Assembly (NCBI GenBank): GCA_029298735.1
Contig: JANSLP010000020.1
Location: 62,001-126,000 of the forward strand
From: Ophiostoma sp. CBS 140.51
Lineage: Eukaryota > Ascomycota > Sordariomycetes > Ophiostomatales > Ophiostomataceae
Direction of reading: 5' to 3'
Length of the DNA: 64,000 bases
The notes beneath the pieces were generated by a model. It was not told the DNA's origin, ran no database searches, and saw only the letters and a program-made list of their open reading frames with translations. A program made the translations under genes and the position numbers. Below, piece after piece: positions 58,683-64,000 of the stretch. How positions within the stretch are numbered: position 1 is the first letter of the stretch; every line of letters begins with the position of its first letter.

Positions 58683-60494
58683 AGACCCTGTTGTTTGCCT
58701 TTTTTGGCTTTCTCTTCGTTGGTGTTTTTTTTCTTCGTTCTGCAATTCACTTCTTTCTACATCGAACGCGGCTCTCGAGAGATCTTGCTGGCGGATCTCT
58801 CGCCTCCCTCCTCCGCGCTTCATCCGCTCCTTCATTAGTACCCCTCCCTCCATCACCCTTATCCGGCCAGTGCTCTTCAATGACGCAATTCGAACCACTG
58901 GACCGGCAAACCTTTACATACGTGCGCGAACGATAATTTATTCTCAAACCGGGCGAGACGCTCTCCCTCACACACACACACAAACTCATAAGCTCCTTCG
59001 ATACGACCTAACGACACATATTACATTGGAAAATAAAATAAAAAGTACCTCTTTTATCATCACTGAAGGGGAAATGCGAATCCTTCATTTTTTCATGTTC
59101 GAACTCACAAAGAGACGATGACCACGACCATGCGACTTTTCACCCTTCGGCATTGACGAAGTGTATTTTACTACTTCCTCTCCCCTTTTCGTCTGATGCA
59201 TTTCTTTGCGTGGATGCCATTCCTTTCATTTTTGTCGAGTTCGCCTTCTCTTCTTTTTTTTCTTGGACGGCCGTCGAAAGTCAAAACCATTCCTTTGCCC
59301 GACCGGCATCGATATCCGCCCAGAGGGACTTTCCTCTCCTTTTGAACCACCAACCAACCTGTCCGACCTTCCTCCACCTTATCTGTGGTCGGACGCACCT
59401 CTTTGGCGTTCCGACTCCAACGTACAGTTTTCACGGAGAACAGAAAAAAATACCAACAATCTCACATACGCCACATCACATATATACCAAAGAATACAGC
59501 ATTGATAGCAGAGAAATTTTTCACAAGGCGACACAACACGACTCTCACGGCTACGACGATGACCAGGAAAAAAAGAAAGAGAAAAAAAAGAGCAAAGAAT
59601 CTAAATCAGAACAAGAAAGCATTGCCAGGGCGCAGGGTTTTTTATCTTTATTTTTATTATCGGAGTCGATTTATCGAATATCGAAGAGGTTTCTTCACTT
59701 TTCCTCCTTGACTTTGCGATAATTTCTTTTTATTATATAGAAAAAGGAGGTGGTCTCTGTGGCCGTTTTTATATCAAGCAAAATCCCCTCGAGCTGGCGT
59801 TTTTTGGAGTCTAGTCCCCTTCCTCTGATCGGCTCTTTGCTTTTTATCTTTCAATTTATTATATCTTTTACATTTTTATATAGTTATGTTCAAAACACCC
59901 TTCCTCTTTACATGTAAGCATTTCTCTCAAACCTTTTATCAGTACTTTTAGGTACCGCGATTCACTTCTATATTGCTAGAACCAAAAGGTACTCATAAGT
60001 ACCTCCAAACATAGATGCAGGGCAAAGAGACCAGCGTCCCATTTTCACAGTGCGCGTCCTGGCGGTCGCTACTTTACATTACTTGGGCGGATGGCTTTTC
60101 GCACAATGCATTCATGACTGAAGCTACAAACTCTTTTCCTGCGAGGCTGACGTCGACCGGAATACACACATCTTGCGCGTGAAGAATATATCCACGGAGC
60201 ATTGTCCGTGATTGTTTAGATAAAAGAACGCGAGGACCTACAGGTTGAGTCGATGCGTGGCTGTGTCGCGCAATGACTGCCATATTTCCCCCCCTCCAAT
60301 CGCCGTTGGGCACCAACCGCCGTCTTGGTTGGGCATACGGAGTGCATCCAAGGCCGTTTTTTTACTTCAGCCGCAAGATGCGATCGTGAAATGTTCCAGA
60401 AACAACCAACATCTGCTTTTCGACCACGAAGTTCTTCAACCCTAATGACGAGCAGGACCGAGGTCGCAAACCCGGGTCCTCAGACTTAAAGGCC
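58683..60494. other. Intergenic between ras and the NACHT gene
   Basis: This is the 3' flank of the ras gene and the promoter side of the NACHT gene. It contains a short CA repeat at about 58969-58983 and an AT-rich part around 59640-59900. Near 59935-60010 several AGTACT/GGTACC-like palindromic motifs are clustered. No gene is seen. Confidence 0.55.
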
Positions 60495-61839
60495 ATGGCA
60501 GGCTTTCGCAAAAAACTGCAAAGTTGGCGGCGGGACAAAAAAAGCGGCGGGCGGGCACAGCCGGACGCCACACCGGTGGCGTCCTCCGCCAAGGGCAGCA
60601 ACGACATCCGACAAGAGCGCTCTGGAGACAGCTTGGTCGATCCTGTCAATCGTAAAGAGTCGCCCACGACCCAGTCGCTTTGGGACCGCGCATACGACGC
60701 CCTCGGAAAGGATAAGACACATTTAGTCGACGAGTACGAGAAACTGCTCTCGAAAGAGGCGCAGATGGCGGGTACGTATTATTAAAAACTTAAAGTCGTA
60801 TATCACAGATGTTAACCAATTTACAGGTTCCGCTGCAAATGACGGGCCTCCGGTACGGGCCATGTCACCGGACGATATAACCCACGGCCCCGACAGTCAA
60901 TCTCGCCAAGCCCAATTGGACACAGTCATCACACAGGGCTTACGACGAATGGAAGAGAAGAAAGCGAGATATACTATCGCCGGCCATGAATTTGTCCTGA
61001 CGGATCAGATTGCGCAGGCCGCGGAGTTCGTGCTGTGGGCAAAAGACTGGATCGGGGACGCCGTCCAGGCTTCACCACAGGCTTCCATCGCGTGGGCCGG
61101 TGTCTGCCTCATTCTCCCGCTCCTTACAAACCCCACGACCACGGCTAAAGACAACCGTGACGGATTTACTTATGTCACCACCCGGATGCGGTACTACGCC
61201 GCGCTTGAGCCTCTACTGCGTCGGCTTGGTCAAAACGCTGGGGTCGCCGATGCTTTAATGTCGGAAGCCAATGACCATATTATCGACCTTTATCAACACA
61301 TTCTCGAGTTCCAAATCTGCAGCGTCCTGCGGTTCTATCGGAGCCGCCTCAAAACCTACATTAAAGACATGTTACCAAAAGATTGGAAACAGATGACACT
61401 CGACATTAAGACGCGCGAGGAGACCGTTAACAGAGATCTGGGCCAGATAAACGAGTTAGTATCAAGGCAAGAACTTGAGATTCTCAACAAGACGAGCACA
61501 GATGCTCTCGGAGCTATAGAGGAGTTTTTGTCGGTCTCTACGCAGCAATTGGCCGTCCTTAAAGAGCAGCTGGCAATACAACAGGCAATACAACAAGACG
61601 CCGTCCGGCAAAAGCTGTCTGACCAGCAGAAAAAGTGTTTACAGTTATTTCGTCTTACTAGCAGCGACAAAGACGTCACCTACGAGTGGTACAAAGACCG
61701 CGTGGAAGACCGCGTACAAGACACGTGTCTATGGTTCCTCCAACACGACCACTTCCAAAGGTGGTTGGCGCAAGAGTCGGACCCGTTGCTCGTCTCGGCG
61801 GACCCCGGGTGTGGAAAATCTGTCTTGTCCAAGTACTAG
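60495..61839 (+). CDS. NACHT-type NLR, N-terminal part ending at an in-frame TAG
   Basis: Fungal NACHT proteins are STAND ATPases involved in nonself recognition and programmed cell death. Two exons, 60495-60771 and 60827-61839, flank a 55-bp intron with a GTTAAC branch-like site, giving 429 residues before a stop. The N-terminal part carries the helical domain typical of NWD/NACHT NTPases: LWDRAYDALGKDKTHLVDEYEKLLSKEA at about 62-89, split here as LWDRAYDALGKDK and LVDEYEKLLSKEA, and later WAGVCLILPLLTNP. A coiled region of about 60 residues rich in Gln precedes the nucleotide-binding site. The Walker A sequence ADPGCGKS is intact, and the TAG at 61837 follows six codons after its Ser (VLSKY then stop). 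I could not find a plausible in-frame intron that removes the stop. A truncated protein with only the P-loop is possible, but a recent nonsense mutation is more likely. Confidence 0.75.
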
Positions 61840-64000
61840 ATTGACCATGAGCTGTCGCAACAATCAGCCACCATCTGTTACTTTTTTTTCAAAGACCAAG
61901 ACCAGAACACGGCCCGCCAAGCCCTATGTGCTATACTCCACCAGTTGTTCTCCCAGAAGCCGTACTTGATTAAACATGCTACGGGGCCATTCGACAACGA
62001 AGGGCCAGGTCTGATCCAGTCGAAAAAGTCGCTTTGGACGATCTTAGGAAATGCTGTGCGAGATCCACAAGCCGGACCTGTCATAATCGTTTTAGATGCC
62101 TTAGACGAATGTGCCGAGTCGGAATTTGAGGACTTAATACGGAATATAAAGAGTCAAATCCGCGGCAACCAGTTGGTAAATGCTAAGTTAAAGTTTCTTT
62201 TAACAAGCCGCCCGTATGAACAAATCTTGGCCGAGTTCCGGGGCTTGTTAAACGCTTTCCCGCATATTCGTATACCGGGAGAGGAAGCGTCGGAAACGAT
62301 CAGTCAAGAAGTCAACCGCGTCATCCAATACCGAGTCGAACAACTAGCGAGAAAACAAGAGCTTTCAGACCAAATCAAGCATTACTTGGCAGAAAGATTG
62401 CTCGGAATTGAGCACCGCACATACCTTTGGGTATACCTTGTGTTCGACTATTTAAAGACAGGCTTCAAAAAGACACCAAAGGGGGTCGAGGCTGCCATTC
62501 AATCTCTGCCGGAGAATGTCAACCAGGCATATGAGCGGATCTTAAACAAGTCTAAAGAATACCCCATGGTCCAGAAAGTCTTAAGTGTCATCTTAGCAGC
62601 GAACCGGCCATTAACGCTCTCGGAAATGAACGTTGCCGTGAACATAGACGACCAAATACAGTCTGTTTACGACCTCGACTTAGAGGAAGAAGCGACCTTT
62701 AGATCACGCCTCCGATCTTGGTGTGGATTGTTCGTCTCCATTCATCATAACAGGGTTTATTTCCTCCATCAAACTGCTCGGGAGTTCCTTACAGATTCGC
62801 CATCGCTTACAGCTACCCCATCAAAGCTTCACTGGCATCGCTCCATCACCACCTGTCATGCACACACCGTTCTTGCCGAGCTCTGCGTGTTCTATCTGAA
62901 CATTTTCAACTCCGGCATTAGTCTTCTTACAAATACAAAAGAGTCGTCCCGCCACGACAATGATCGCGTGGCTTTCTTACATTATTCGGCCGAAAACTGG
63001 GGCATTCATTTCCGCGAGGCTGGTATCGTCGATGATGCCGCCATAGTACCGCTCGCTTCTAGAATTTGTGATTCAGATTCAAAGAGCCATTTAATATGGT
63101 CCAACATCTTTTGTGAGACTATAAGCGGGTTGACTCCGAAGTATTTTACGGGACTTATAGTGGCATCGTATTTTGGACACGATTCTGTCGTCAAGCTTCT
63201 CCTCGAGAAGGGCGCCGATGTCGAGGCGAAGGCCGAAGACGGCCGGACGCCGTTGTCGTATGCTGCGGCGGAAGGGCACGAGGCCGTCGCGCGGCTGCTG
63301 CTCGAAAAGGGTGCCGATATCGAAGCGAAGGTTTACCATAACTGGACGCCGTTGTTTTTTGCCGCCGACGGAGGGCACGAGGCCGTCACGCGGCTGTTAC
63401 TCGAGAAGGGCGCCGATGTCGAGGCGAAGGATGACTATGGCCGGACGCCGCTGTTTTTTGCCGCCCAGGGAGAGCGCGAGGCCGTTGCGCGGCTGTTACT
63501 CGAGAAGGGCGCCGATATTGAGGCGAAGGATAACCGTGGCCGGACGCCGTTGTCGTATACCGCCGACGGAGGGTACGAGGCCGTCGCGCGGCTGCTACTC
63601 GAGAAGGGCGCCGTTGTTGAGGCGAAGGCTGACCATGGCCGGACGCCGCTGTCGTATGCCGCCCAGGGAGGGCACGAGGCCGTCGCGCGGCTGCTACTCG
63701 AGAAGGGCGCCGATGCTGAGGCGAAGGATGACGATAGCTGGACGCCGCTTTTTTTAGCCGCCGCCGGAGGAGGGTACGAGGCCGTCGCGCGGCTGCTACT
63801 CGAGAAGGGCTCGGATGTCGAGGCGAAGGATAATTGTGGCCGGACGTCGCTGTCGTATGCCGCCGACGGAGGGTACGAGGCCGTCACGCGGCTGCTACTT
63901 GAGAAGGGCGCAGATGTCGAGGCGAAGGATGACCGTGGCCGGACGCCGCTGTCGTATGCCGCCGACAGTGGGCACGAGGCCGTCGTTAAATTGTTTGGAT
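61840..64000 (+). pseudogene. NACHT and ankyrin-repeat continuation of the same gene, partial at the window edge
   Basis: Immediately after the TAG the same frame runs open for 720 codons to the edge. It encodes the rest of the NACHT module (Walker B VIIVLDALDECAE, then the sensor-like FLLTSRPYE), the helical winged region (NRPLTLSEMNVAVN, LHQTAREFL), and then ankyrin repeats from about 63160. No in-frame Met occurs until the codon at 62569, so independent translation would lose the ATPase core. The total absence of further stops or frame shifts in 2.1 kb says the stop is either very recent, tolerated by readthrough, or a sequencing error. The gene is incomplete here, and its 3' end lies beyond base 64000. 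Confidence 0.75.
63175..64000 (+). repeat. Ankyrin-repeat array of near-identical 99-bp units
   Basis: Eight complete 33-codon ankyrin units and a ninth, partial one run to the window edge, each with the framework EAVARLLLEKGADVEAK and GRTPLSYAA. DNA identity between units is very high. One unit (around 63757-63770) carries an extra Gly codon, making it 102 bp. Differences concentrate at the two to four residues after EAK and at the residues before EAV (AEG, DGG, QGE, QGG, DSG). The array is intact and continues past the edge. Confidence 0.9.

Noticed and set aside
61833..61900. Possible intron (GTACTA to AAG) removing the NACHT stop codon
   Set aside because: The splice would shift the frame, and the nearer acceptor gives a 35-bp intron, too short and also out of frame.
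1..64000. CRISPR arrays, operons, prokaryotic mobile elements
   Set aside because: The window is fungal nuclear DNA with spliceosomal introns. No repeat-spacer array, transposase or reverse transcriptase was recognised.

Overview
The window is nuclear DNA of a filamentous ascomycete, most likely a Sordariomycete. The evidence is short GT-AG introns of about 50-110 bp with CTAAC/CTGAC-like branch sites, proteins closest to Pezizomycotina families, a fungal NACHT-ankyrin (NLR-type) gene, and a dispersed intron-containing tRNA gene. An ophiostomatalean-type fungus is possible, given the glutamine-rich proteins and very long intergenic spaces, but I could not test this.

Layout, left to right: exocyst subunit Sec15 (minus, 39-2500); a tRNA-Trp gene (minus, 3014-3097); a 12-exon Mei2-type RNA-binding protein (plus, 4569-7607); an Slp1-type SUN-domain ER protein (minus, 8659-12360); a ClC chloride/proton exchanger (minus, 13562-16524), divergent from an NRDE2 homologue (plus, 18235-22104); an M18 aspartyl aminopeptidase (minus, 22258-23998); 5.5 kb without a recognisable gene; an alpha/beta hydrolase (plus, 29539-30396).

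Next comes the most interesting block, 31044-40127. It is an N-acetylglucosamine (GlcNAc) utilisation locus caught in decay. It keeps an intact GH3-GNAT fusion protein of the Ngs1/Nag3 type and an intact Ndt80-type transcription factor of the RON1 type. Between them lie a 5'-truncated remnant of GlcNAc-6-phosphate deacetylase and a near full-length hexokinase-family kinase pseudogene carrying several stops and frame changes. The sensor and regulator are therefore retained while two enzymatic steps are dead at this locus.

The right third is gene-poor. It holds an Opy2-type membrane anchor (plus, 45924-47440), about 10 kb without a supported gene, a RasB/ras-2-type GTPase with a 557-bp intron (plus, 57427-58682), and a NACHT-ankyrin gene (plus, 60495 to the edge). 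That last gene has one in-frame TAG ten codons after the start of its P-loop core and then stays open, through a nearly identical ankyrin array, to the end of the window. Opy2, Ras and Sec15 belong to signalling and polarised growth, but nothing in the sequence suggests these housekeeping genes form a functional cluster.

All exon boundaries were set by eye from splice consensus, reading frame and remembered family conservation; no searches were run.
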